From an uncultured Muribaculaceae bacterium (GTDB lineage Bacteria; Bacteroidota; Bacteroidia; Bacteroidales; Muribaculaceae), in NCBI GenBank assembly GCA_910579845.1, contig CAJTWL010000050.1, positions 1-8,317 of the forward strand: a stretch of DNA of 8,317 nt, written 5' to 3'. The notes under the pieces were generated by a model. The model saw only the letters and a program-made list of their open reading frames with translations. It made no database searches and was not told the origin of the DNA. Position numbers and translations under genes: made by a program. Shown here one piece after another: positions 1 through 5,995 of the stretch; the stretch's first letter is position 1; every line of letters starts with the position of its first letter.

Positions 1-1112
1 GGATGCAAGGTACGATAGGTATCCCATAAAGAGAAAGTAGAATAGTTCTTCCAAGTATTGTTCGTATACACCTTATCATCATGGCCACGGAAATCACCAT
101 TCACATCGCAATACAATGTCGGAGCGATAAACGCATGGTACATGGCGGTATAGAAAATTTTCTTGGCACGCTCATCTTTCGTATCGATGGAGACACAAGA
201 TAATTGATCATTCCATTTATCAATAGCCTCGTTACGAACCTTGTCGAAATCCCAATGAGAAAGCTCCGCACGTAAGTTAGCCAAAGCATTCTCGCAACTC
301 ACGGAAGAGATAGCGACCTTTACCAAGGCGGTCGGGGCATCTCCCTTAAAGGTAATCACTCCCTTAACGGACTTGCCCGTCAACTCATCATTACCTACGA
401 CCTCATCATCATTGAATACAGCTAAGAACTCGATCGGTTGATCACATTTCAAAGTAAAAAACACTTTGTGACGTGGGCTCCAACCTTTGGAAAAACGGTA
501 CCCCTCGATCGTGTACTCATCAATCTTCTTCAAATAAGTGTCATACGCTTTATCACCGATACCTTCCTTCAAGTTGATCAAGAGGCGATGCTCGCTCCCG
601 GACGGATACGTATAACGATGCAAGGCTACACGCTCGGTTGCCGTCAACTCCGCTTTTACGCCATTATCCATCAGCAAAGAGTAATATCCCGGAGCTACGG
701 CTTCGTTGGCATGTTTATAATAGGAAGAAGCGGCTCCCTCTATATTATCTTGCTCGCCACGGGCGGTACGTACCTCGCCCGTATAAGGCATCAGAAGGAT
801 ATCCCCCAGATCAGAACATCCGGTTCCGCTCAAATGCGTATGACTAAATCCAATAATGATACTATCGGAGTAATGGTAACCGGAACACCAGTCCCATCCC
901 TTAAAAATATTCTGAGGACCTACTTGAACAGCTCCAAACGGAACGTTCGCCCCAACAAATACGTGTCCGTGCTCTCCCGATCCGATATAAGGATCTACAT
1001 ATGCGGTAAAGTCTGTCTTGTTTTCCGTTTTCTCCGGCGTGACACAAGAGTATGCGAAAAATGTCAGGCATATCGCTATGCCTGACATTAATGGTTTGTG
1101 AATGAAATTCAT
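1..1112 (-). CDS. GH92 family alpha-mannosidase lipoprotein, 3' end outside window
   Basis: A continuous open frame of 370 codons runs from ATG at 1112 off the left edge without a stop. The start MNFIHKPLMSGIAICLTFFA followed by YSC is a lipoprotein signal with the lipidated cysteine at about residue 23, so the enzyme should be anchored in the envelope. GH92 hallmarks follow: YVDPYIGSGEHGHVFVGANV (38-57), VPFGAVQVGP, GFSHTHLSGTGCSDLGD (88-104) and, at the cut, SLWDTYRTLHP, where the helical barrel domain begins. The N-terminal beta-sandwich is therefore present, while the catalytic Glu and Asp residues lie outside. The family is calcium-dependent and removes terminal alpha-mannose with inversion. 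Residue 98 is Gly where alpha-1,2-specific members have Trp, so another linkage is likely. It starts nine bases after the upstream GH92 gene stops, so they are cotranscribed. There is no Shine-Dalgarno sequence, which is normal for Bacteroidota. Confidence 0.93.
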   Translation of the reverse strand, partial: MNFIHKPLMSGIAICLTFFAYSCVTPEKTENKTDFTAYVDPYIGSGEHGHVFVGANVPFGAVQVGPQNIFKGWDWCSGYHYSDSIIIGFSHTHLSGTGCSDLGDILLMPYTGEVRTARGEQDNIEGAASSYYKHANEAVAPGYYSLLMDNGVKAELTATERVALHRYTYPSGSEHRLLINLKEGIGDKAYDTYLKKIDEYTIEGYRFSKGWSPRHKVFFTLKCDQPIEFLAVFNDDEVVGNDELTGKSVKGVITFKGDAPTALVKVAISSVSCENALANLRAELSHWDFDKVRNEAIDKWNDQLSCVSIDTKDERAKKIFYTAMYHAFIAPTLYCDVNGDFRGHDDKVYTNNTWKNYSTFSLWDTYRTLH

Positions 1113-1121
1113 CTTAATTGC

Positions 1122-3476
1122 TTATTTCTTCTTTTTACTAGGTTTTACAAAAATAGGAGAAAGTTTATTGATCCCTTCCTCGTTTACGGAGAATGAGTAA
1201 GGCATATCCTCCGGATTAATACCACGATTCATATTCGGCTTATCACCCATCTTAAAATCGATCACTCCACCCTTAAACAAGTCGTTGTGATCCAGATAAT
1301 TCTTGGTATAGTTCTTGCCGTTGAACATCATGGATTCGATATAGATATTTTTATCGCTGTTGTTCGGGGCATTGATCACCAAGTTGTTTCCATTCTCAAA
1401 ATGGATCGTAGCCTTCTTGAACAACGGAGCACCCAACACATATTGGGTCGTACCCGGAGCTACCGGATAGAATCCTAACGCTGAGAATACATACCAAGCG
1501 GAAGTCTGGCCATTATCCTCATCACCGCAATAACCGTCCGGGCCCGGAGTGTACATCTTATCCATTACCTGACGCAGCCAGTATTGAGCCTTCCAAGGTT
1601 GACCCGCATAGTTGTATAAATAAATCATATGCTGGATCGGCTGGTTACCGTGAGCATAGTTACCCATATTCATCACAGTCATCTCACGAATCTCGTGGAT
1701 CACACCACCGTAGTAGCTATCATCGAACAAAGGCGGGACAGCGAACACAGAGTCAAGCATCATCACGAAAGAATCCTTACCGCCCATCAAGTCTATTAAT
1801 CCCTGAGGGTCATGGAATACAGACCATGAATAGTGCCAGCTATTACCTTCCGTGAAAGCGTCCCCCCATTTCAGCGGAGAGAACGGAGCCATGAACTCGC
1901 CATTCTCATTCTTGCCACGCATCAACTTGGTTTGCTTATCGTACAGGTTCTTATAGTTCAACGCACGACGGGCATATAATTCCAACTCCTTTTTCGGACG
2001 GCCTAGTTGTTTAGCGATCTGCCAGATACACCAGTCATTGTAAGCATATTCTAATGTACGGGCAGCATTCTCGTTAATCTTCACATCGTAAGGAACATAT
2101 CCTAACTTATTATAATATTCATGCCCCAGACGTCCTGTAGAGGAGATCTTCGGATGAACATTTTCCGTACCATGAATCAAACCTTTATATAGAGTCTCCA
2201 AATCGTCAACTTTCACGCCTTTCATATAAGCGTCTACCAAGATAGATGCCGAGTTATTACCGATCATACAACCACGATGGCCCGGACTTGCCCATTCCGG
2301 GAAGAAGCCGCTTTCCTTATACGTATTAATCAAGCCCTCTTGCATTTCCTTGTTTACAGACGGGAACATCAAGTTCAAGAATGGGAACAAACTACGGAAC
2401 GTATCCCAAAAGCCGGTATCGGTAAACATATAACCCAGTAATACCTCACCATTATACGGACTGTAATGAACCACCTCGCCTTGAGCGTTGATCTCATAGA
2501 ACTTACGAGGGAACAACAATGAACGATAAAAGCAAGAATAGAAAGTACGGTATTGATCCAAATCTCCCCCTTCAACCTCGATCTTGCTCAGATGCTCATT
2601 CCAAACATCCTTACCTTTCTGAACCAAGGTATCAAAGTTATCGTTACCTAATTCCTTCATATTGATAGCGGCCTGATCAAAGCTAATAAATGAGGAAGCC
2701 ACCTTAGCGTGGACGATCTCACCTTTCTTCGTCTTGAAACCGATAACGGCTCCTACATGATCACTCGTTTGTTCTTTCGTACCCTCCTTCAAGGAAGCGT
2801 CGGCAAATGTAGCTTCGTACGTGAAAGGTTTATCAAACTCAATCACAAAGTAATTCTTGAAATTATCGGGAACCCCACCGCTATTCTTCGTTGAATAACC
2901 GATGATCTTATTTTCCTCCGGAATAACCTTGATATAAGAGCCCTTATTCAAGGCATCCACAACGATGTATGAATGATCATTCTCCGGGAATGTGAAACGA
3001 AACATAGCCGCACGATCTGTCGGAGTTAATTCCGTCACCACATCATGCTCCGCCAAATATACCTTATAATAATAAGCCTTGGCGATCTCTCCTTTGTGAG
3101 AGAACCAGCTCGCACGTTTATCTTGGTCGAACTCTGGTTTACCAACCACCGGCATGATTGCGAATTGTCCATAATCATTGATCCACGGACTTGGTTGATG
3201 GGTTTGTTTAAAACCACGGATCTTGTTTGCCGTATATACATACTGCCATCCATCTCCCATCTTACCTGTCTGAGGAGTCCAGAAATTCATACCCCACGGA
3301 CGAGCGATCGCTGGATAGGTATTTCCTGTAGACAACTCAAAGGTAGACTGTGTACCCATTAATGGGTTCACATACTCCACTGGATCAAAAGTCTCTTTCT
3401 CAGCCGCTTCCGCAGGTTTTCCAACCCACACCAGCATCGTCGCTAAAGCCAAAGCCCAAACGCTTTTTTTCTTCAT
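1122..3476 (-). CDS. Secreted GH92 alpha-mannosidase, probably alpha-1,2-specific
   Basis: This 784-residue protein is full length for GH92. A type I signal peptide (about 1-24, MKKKSVWALALATMLVWVGK then PAEA) sends it to the periplasm. The N-terminal beta-sandwich follows (about 30-275), with GNTYPAIARPWGMNFWTPQT at 51-70 and GFKQTHQPSPW at 88-98, then the helical barrel. The catalytic acid is Glu543 in FTEGNSW; the base pair is Asp652/Asp654 in GDEDNGQ. His594 and Glu595 sit in HEIREM. These positions equal Bacteroides thetaiotaomicron BT3990 numbering (Glu533, Asp642, Asp644, Trp88, His584, Glu585, from memory) plus 10 throughout. The Trp/His/Glu trio is the alpha-1,2 specificity set, so I infer alpha-1,2-mannosidase acting on high-mannose N-glycan or yeast mannan. 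The C-terminus ends in a lysine run. It leads the GH92 operon, and the other GH92 gene follows nine bases downstream. Confidence 0.97.
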   Translation of the reverse strand: MKKKSVWALALATMLVWVGKPAEAAEKETFDPVEYVNPLMGTQSTFELSTGNTYPAIARPWGMNFWTPQTGKMGDGWQYVYTANKIRGFKQTHQPSPWINDYGQFAIMPVVGKPEFDQDKRASWFSHKGEIAKAYYYKVYLAEHDVVTELTPTDRAAMFRFTFPENDHSYIVVDALNKGSYIKVIPEENKIIGYSTKNSGGVPDNFKNYFVIEFDKPFTYEATFADASLKEGTKEQTSDHVGAVIGFKTKKGEIVHAKVASSFISFDQAAINMKELGNDNFDTLVQKGKDVWNEHLSKIEVEGGDLDQYRTFYSCFYRSLLFPRKFYEINAQGEVVHYSPYNGEVLLGYMFTDTGFWDTFRSLFPFLNLMFPSVNKEMQEGLINTYKESGFFPEWASPGHRGCMIGNNSASILVDAYMKGVKVDDLETLYKGLIHGTENVHPKISSTGRLGHEYYNKLGYVPYDVKINENAARTLEYAYNDWCIWQIAKQLGRPKKELELYARRALNYKNLYDKQTKLMRGKNENGEFMAPFSPLKWGDAFTEGNSWHYSWSVFHDPQGLIDLMGGKDSFVMMLDSVFAVPPLFDDSYYGGVIHEIREMTVMNMGNYAHGNQPIQHMIYLYNYAGQPWKAQYWLRQVMDKMYTPGPDGYCGDEDNGQTSAWYVFSALGFYPVAPGTTQYVLGAPLFKKATIHFENGNNLVINAPNNSDKNIYIESMMFNGKNYTKNYLDHNDLFKGGVIDFKMGDKPNMNRGINPEDMPYSFSVNEEGINKLSPIFVKPSKKKK

Positions 3477-3523
3477 GATATAGCTATTAAATTAATAATA
3501 TAATTTATCCGTTTTTGTGTTTT

Positions 3524-3548
3524 ATATTCATAGTTAGATTATGAATAT
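3524..3548. repeat. 9-bp perfect inverted repeat in the GH92 leader
   Basis: ATATTCATA, a 7-base spacer and TATGAATAT form a perfect palindrome. It lies about 50-70 bases upstream of the first GH92 start codon and inside the predicted mRNA leader. It has no T-tract, and the stem is AT-rich and weak as RNA, so a protein-binding operator is as plausible as an mRNA hairpin. No function is assigned. Confidence 0.5.
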
Positions 3549-3645
3549 CCATTTAATTAACATGAATAGAAAGTGATTCTCGTGTCATTTATTTAGAAAT
3601 ATCCCTTTCTTTCTTATGAATTTCTAGCATTATACAAATTTCTTT

Positions 3646-3655
3646 GCAAAGTTAC
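3646..3655 (-). other. Possible CTnDOT-type attachment core GTAACTTTGC
   Basis: GTAACTTTGC fits GTAnnTTTGC, the short core recalled for attB targets of the CTnDOT family of Bacteroides tyrosine recombinases. It overlaps the promoter box, which has nearly the same consensus, so the match may be coincidental. What makes it notable is its position: sequence to the left is AT-rich native-looking DNA, and sequence to the right is more GC-rich with excisionase-type genes. No second copy of the core was found in the window. Confidence 0.3.
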
Positions 3656-3678
3656 TACAAAAAAGTGAAATGCGGAAA
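3647..3678 (-). promoter_or_regulatory. Bacteroidota-type promoter for the GH92 operon
   Basis: On the minus strand, TTTC (3678..3675), a 20-base spacer and TAACTTTG (3654..3647) match the Bacteroidota sigma-ABfr pattern TTTG-N19-21-TAnnTTTG with one mismatch in the -33 box. Transcription would start near 3640, giving a leader of about 160 bases before the ATG at 3476. The leader is very AT-rich and contains the inverted repeat at 3524..3548. Confidence 0.6.
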
Positions 3679-3965
3679 GATATAGCGATAAAATTGAGTT
3701 ACAGTGGTTTCAGTCGTGCTTCCGATTATTCGTGAAGCCATTGCAATCACCGCTGAAGCCAAATCAGGACGCCGCTACGTTACTTATCCGTAACCATGCC
3801 CGATAGGGCGACAGACGGACACGGATGGCGAAACAAGGCGTTAAGGGTTAGTGAATTACTGACAACTCACACAAAAAAATCCGGTTACACATATATAAGG
3901 ATATGGCAACAATGCGTAACAAGTTTGACTGCGCCATGATGAACTGACAATAGACAGTGAGAAAG
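3656..3965. other. 310-base stretch without a convincing gene, at the compositional boundary
   Basis: This stretch separates the GH92 promoter from the terminator of the helix-turn-helix genes. It contains an orphan coding-like tail on the plus strand (3698..3793, listed separately) and a 14-codon plus-strand ORF at 3903..3947, preceded by ATAAGGAT and starting MATMRNKFDC. The latter is too short to call. No tRNA, transposase, integrase or clear inverted-repeat end is visible. It may be the non-coding end of an integrated element or a deletion scar. Confidence 0.5.
3698..3793 (+). pseudogene. Possible orphan 3' end of an unidentified gene
   Basis: An open stretch of 31 codons directly after an in-frame TGA (3695..3697) ends in TAA. 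It contains the protein-like sequence LPIIREAIAITAEAKSGRR and finishes YVTYP. The balanced composition and amphipathic helix pattern look more like real coding sequence than the flanks. There is no ATG and no recognised family, so this may be a severed C-terminus left by a rearrangement, or chance. Confidence 0.2.
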
Positions 3966-4010
3966 AAAAATAACGGCAACCGAGCTATAAACTTGGCTGC
4001 CGTTATTTTT
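3966..4010. terminator. Strong bidirectional intrinsic terminator
   Basis: AAAAATAACGGCA (3966..3978) and TGCCGTTATTTTT (3998..4010) are perfect 13-base complements. Inside them a second short stem forms (CCGAG with CTTGG, one G-U pair) around the loop CTATAAA. Minus-strand transcripts reach it 15 bases after the stop of the 92-residue helix-turn-helix gene and then meet a T-rich run. The plus-strand side also ends in six Ts. It would insulate the upstream redox/mobile operon from the GH92 operon promoter. Confidence 0.88.
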
Positions 4011-4025
4011 TCAGTCGAACTTGGG

Positions 4026-4304
4026 TCAGTAGTTGGATTGCAGGAAGATTTCTATATCTTCCTCGGCATAGAGGATTTTACCGTCATGTCGGTAATATGG
4101 GATTAGACACCAGTCGCGGTGGTCCTGCGTGGTGCGTCGGCTTACTCCGAGCAGCTCAGACAGCATGGCATCGGTAATGAACCGCATGCTGTGGAGCAAT
4201 GGATGGTATTCCTCTTTCAACTGCTGGCACATAGCGGTTATGTCGTCTGTTTGTGCTGTCAGGCGCATTATGCGCGGGTCAGTGGCGGTTATTGTTTCTT
4301 TCAT
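4026..4304 (-). CDS. Small helix-turn-helix DNA-binding protein, excisionase-like
   Basis: This is a 92-residue protein. The N-terminal half (1-40) is probably helical. The C-terminal half has the MerR/excisionase-type fold common on Bacteroidales mobile elements: helix-turn-helix around 43-66 (ITDAMLSELLGVSRRTTQDH), a turn at CLIPYYRHDGKILY, and a last helix, EEDIEIFLQSN. Such proteins usually bend DNA at attachment sites or control excision genes; I infer that role but cannot show it. Its ATG overlaps the TGA of the preceding helix-turn-helix gene (ATGA at 4304..4301), so translation is probably coupled. A strong terminator follows 15 bases after the stop, making it the last gene of its transcript. 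No integrase or relaxase gene accompanies it here, so the element is incomplete or largely outside the window. Confidence 0.8.
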   Translation of the reverse strand: MKETITATDPRIMRLTAQTDDITAMCQQLKEEYHPLLHSMRFITDAMLSELLGVSRRTTQDHRDWCLIPYYRHDGKILYAEEDIEIFLQSNY

Positions 4305-4586
4305 TGCCCCGCTCCTTTCGCCCTCACGATAAGCCGGGTGATGTCGCTACTCTTGAACTGTGAAAATCTGCCGATGTGGGAGAACCAGATTTTGCCGCGC
4401 TCTTTCAGAGTGTGTGGCTTTCTTTCGGATATGTGGAGATCGTCGTAGGTCTGCTTTGTGTTGAGCCAGTCCGACAATCTTCTGTCGCGAAGCTCGTCAT
4501 AACAACGCCTTGACAGTCTTGTGGAGAAAATCGACACATTCAATCAGTGCGTCGAATACTTCTCGCTCAACTTCAATTGTGTCCAT
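4301..4586 (-). pseudogene. Frameshifted helix-turn-helix (excisionase-like) gene
   Basis: The first frame starts ATG at 4586 and reads MDTIEVEREVFDALIECVDF, then LHKTVKALL, then stops at TGA 4499..4497. The next frame continues directly with YDELRDRRLSDWLNTKQTYD and a helix-turn-helix tail containing GKIWFSHIGR and FKSSDITRLI, ending at 4301. Removing one T in GCGTTGTTATGAC would join them as KALYDELRD, giving about 94 residues, the usual size of this family on Bacteroidales mobile elements. I therefore read it as one gene broken by a one-base insertion. The second part could be made alone only from a TTG start at 4543. Its stop overlaps the start of the next helix-turn-helix gene. The gene's 5' end sits directly against the truncated esterase, so its native promoter is missing. 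A sequencing error is the main alternative. Confidence 0.7.
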
Positions 4587-4711
4587 AGTATGACCACATT
4601 TTTGATATCCTTACCCATCGAAGGGCTATTAACCGAAATGGTGTCAATCTGCTGGGCATGGAGTCCGAAGACTCCAATGCAGCAGATAATTAAAATGATC
4701 AGCTTTTTCAT
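4544..4711 (-). pseudogene. Truncated secreted esterase (alpha/beta hydrolase) 5' fragment
   Basis: The ATG at 4711 lies six bases after the alcohol dehydrogenase stop. The product begins with a signal peptide, MKKLIILIICCIGVFGLHA, followed by QQIDTISVNSPSMGKDIKNV. That pattern is typical of the first strands of Bacteroidota esterase-D-like hydrolases, whose full length is about 270 residues. After about residue 41 the resemblance ends, and the frame runs through the start of the helix-turn-helix gene to a TGA at 4546..4544, for 55 residues in total. The GxSxG nucleophile region and the rest of the catalytic domain are absent, so no enzyme is made. The breakpoint falls within a few bases of 4590. 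The gene was originally the last member of the redox operon. The family call rests on a short stretch and is moderate. Confidence 0.6.
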
Positions 4712-4717
4712 TGCTCA

Positions 4718-5899
4718 TCAACGGTATGACTCTGCGAATATGTCTATAATGTCTTGGTCAGACATCTGTACGCGGTCGCTTGTCAACATGATGCCCATTA
4801 CCTCGCGGGTGTTGTGCATGAATGTCTCGAACTCCGACGGCTCTATTCCGTAGTCCGACATTTTCAGGTCGGCTACACCGCAGGCTTCCTGCAATGCCAC
4901 AAGCGCATCGATGAAGTCTTCCGGCTTGTCTGCGTCATGTTTCCCAAGAAGCCGGGCAAGCTCAATGAAGCGGTCGTCGCAACCGTGATTTCTTATGAAG
5001 TAGCTGAAATATGCCTTGCTTATCATTATCAGTCCCGCGCCATGAGGCAGATTGGGATGATATGCTGACAGTGCGTGTTCCAGACCATGCTCGCTGGTAA
5101 GCAGCGTAAGGCACATCACAGCACCTGAGAGGGTATTGGCAAAAGCCACACGGGTGCGTGCTTCAAGGTCATTGCCGTCTTTTACCGCACGCGGCAGATA
5201 TTCTGCTATATTGCGTATTGCCTCACGTGCGTTCATGTCGCTGGCAAGATTGGCGGTGGAGGCGACAAAACCCTCTATGCTGTGGAAAAGCGCGTCGAAG
5301 CCCTGAAATGCGGTAAACATCGGAGGCACAGTCAGCATGAGTTCAGGGTCGACAACTGCGAGAACCGGGAACAATGCTGGGTGCATTATAAATGCTTTCT
5401 CGTTGGTATCCTCTTTTGTGATTACTCCACAAGGATCGGTTTCCGAGCCTGTTCCGGCGGTTGTAGTGATTGCCAAAATCGGCAGCGGCTTGTTGTTGAT
5501 TGGATTTCCTTTGCCCGAACCAATCGCTACATAATCCCACAACTCACCGGGATTTGTAGCAAGTAAGGCAATCGCTTTTGCACAGTCCATGACACTTCCG
5601 CCACCGAGTGCTACGATAAAGTCGGCTCCGGATTTCCGGGCGGCATCAGCTCCGGCTACTGCGTTGTCGACTGTCGGATTGGGCGCGATACCGTCAAATA
5701 CGGCTGTTTCTACTCCCGCAGTGTGCAGCTGTTCTTCCGTGCGGACAAGGTAACCGTTGGCGCGTGTCGATTTGCCGTTTGAGATGACTATCAGAGCCTT
5801 TCTGCCCGGCATTGTCTGAGAGTGGAGATTGTCAAGCTGTCCTGCCCCGAAAAGAATATGGGTAGGAATGTACTGGTTGTAATCAAGAATCGTATTCAT
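4718..5899 (-). CDS. Iron-type (group III) NAD(P)-dependent alcohol dehydrogenase
   Basis: This cytosolic oxidoreductase has 393 residues, the normal family length. It has a Rossmann-like N-terminal half and a helical metal-binding half. The cofactor motif GGGSVMDCAKA is at 99-109 and TTTAGTGSETDP at 145-156. The four metal ligands of the family are all present: Asp202 and His206 (GFDALFHSIEG), His275 (GLEHALSAYH) and His286 (NLPHGAGL). The family interconverts alcohols and aldehydes. Next to an aldo/keto reductase, a YqhD-like role in reducing toxic aldehydes is a reasonable inference, but the TDPCGVIT segment differs from YqhD, so the substrate is unknown. No signal peptide is present. The start MNTILDYNQYIPTHILFGAG is a typical N-terminus. 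It overlaps a 36-residue ORF by 17 bases upstream, and the cut esterase gene follows six bases downstream. Confidence 0.93.
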   Translation of the reverse strand: MNTILDYNQYIPTHILFGAGQLDNLHSQTMPGRKALIVISNGKSTRANGYLVRTEEQLHTAGVETAVFDGIAPNPTVDNAVAGADAARKSGADFIVALGGGSVMDCAKAIALLATNPGELWDYVAIGSGKGNPINNKPLPILAITTTAGTGSETDPCGVITKEDTNEKAFIMHPALFPVLAVVDPELMLTVPPMFTAFQGFDALFHSIEGFVASTANLASDMNAREAIRNIAEYLPRAVKDGNDLEARTRVAFANTLSGAVMCLTLLTSEHGLEHALSAYHPNLPHGAGLIMISKAYFSYFIRNHGCDDRFIELARLLGKHDADKPEDFIDALVALQEACGVADLKMSDYGIEPSEFETFMHNTREVMGIMLTSDRVQMSDQDIIDIFAESYR

Positions 5900-5993
5900 G
5901 TTTTATTTCATATAAAGATTGTCGAACATCGGTATTGCCTCTCTGATTTTCAAGATTGAGGACTATATCTTTTGTTTCCTCGAAGTATTTCAT
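5883..5993 (-). CDS. Candidate 36-residue small protein in the operon gap
   Basis: This ORF starts two bases after the stop of the flavodoxin/aldo-keto reductase gene and ends 17 bases inside the alcohol dehydrogenase gene. It thus fills what would otherwise be the only real gap (96 bases) in a tightly packed operon. The product is hydrophilic and charged, beginning MKYFEETKDIVLNLENQRG and ending YEIKHEYDS. It has no signal peptide, membrane segment, cysteines or recognised family. It may be a real small protein, a leader that couples translation to the dehydrogenase, or the remnant of a deleted gene. There is no Shine-Dalgarno sequence. Placement is the only evidence. Confidence 0.35.
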   Translation of the reverse strand: MKYFEETKDIVLNLENQRGNTDVRQSLYEIKHEYDS

Positions 5994-5995
5994 AA

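Noticed and set aside
438..1085. 215-codon plus-strand ORF
   Set aside because: It lies antisense to the GH92 lipoprotein gene, whose minus-strand frame carries clear family motifs throughout; the plus-strand product has no recognisable domain.
3045..3362. 105-codon plus-strand ORF
   Set aside because: It is antisense to the N-terminal domain of the secreted GH92 enzyme and has no independent support.
3733..3760. Direct TGAAGCC repeat 19 bases apart
   Set aside because: Only two short copies, one inside a coding-like stretch; it is likely chance and not an iteron or attachment repeat.
3903..3947. 14-codon plus-strand ORF preceded by ATAAGGAT
   Set aside because: It is too short to assess and has no conserved feature; mentioned only in the intergenic note.
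4119..4448. 109-codon plus-strand ORF
   Set aside because: It is antisense to the two helix-turn-helix genes, whose overlapping ATGA arrangement and domain motifs support the minus strand.
4301..4543. Second half of the broken helix-turn-helix gene as an intact 80-residue gene from TTG 4543
   Set aside because: It would need a rare TTG start directly after a stop, and its first 14 residues do not fit the family, whereas the other frame upstream does; a frameshifted gene explains both.
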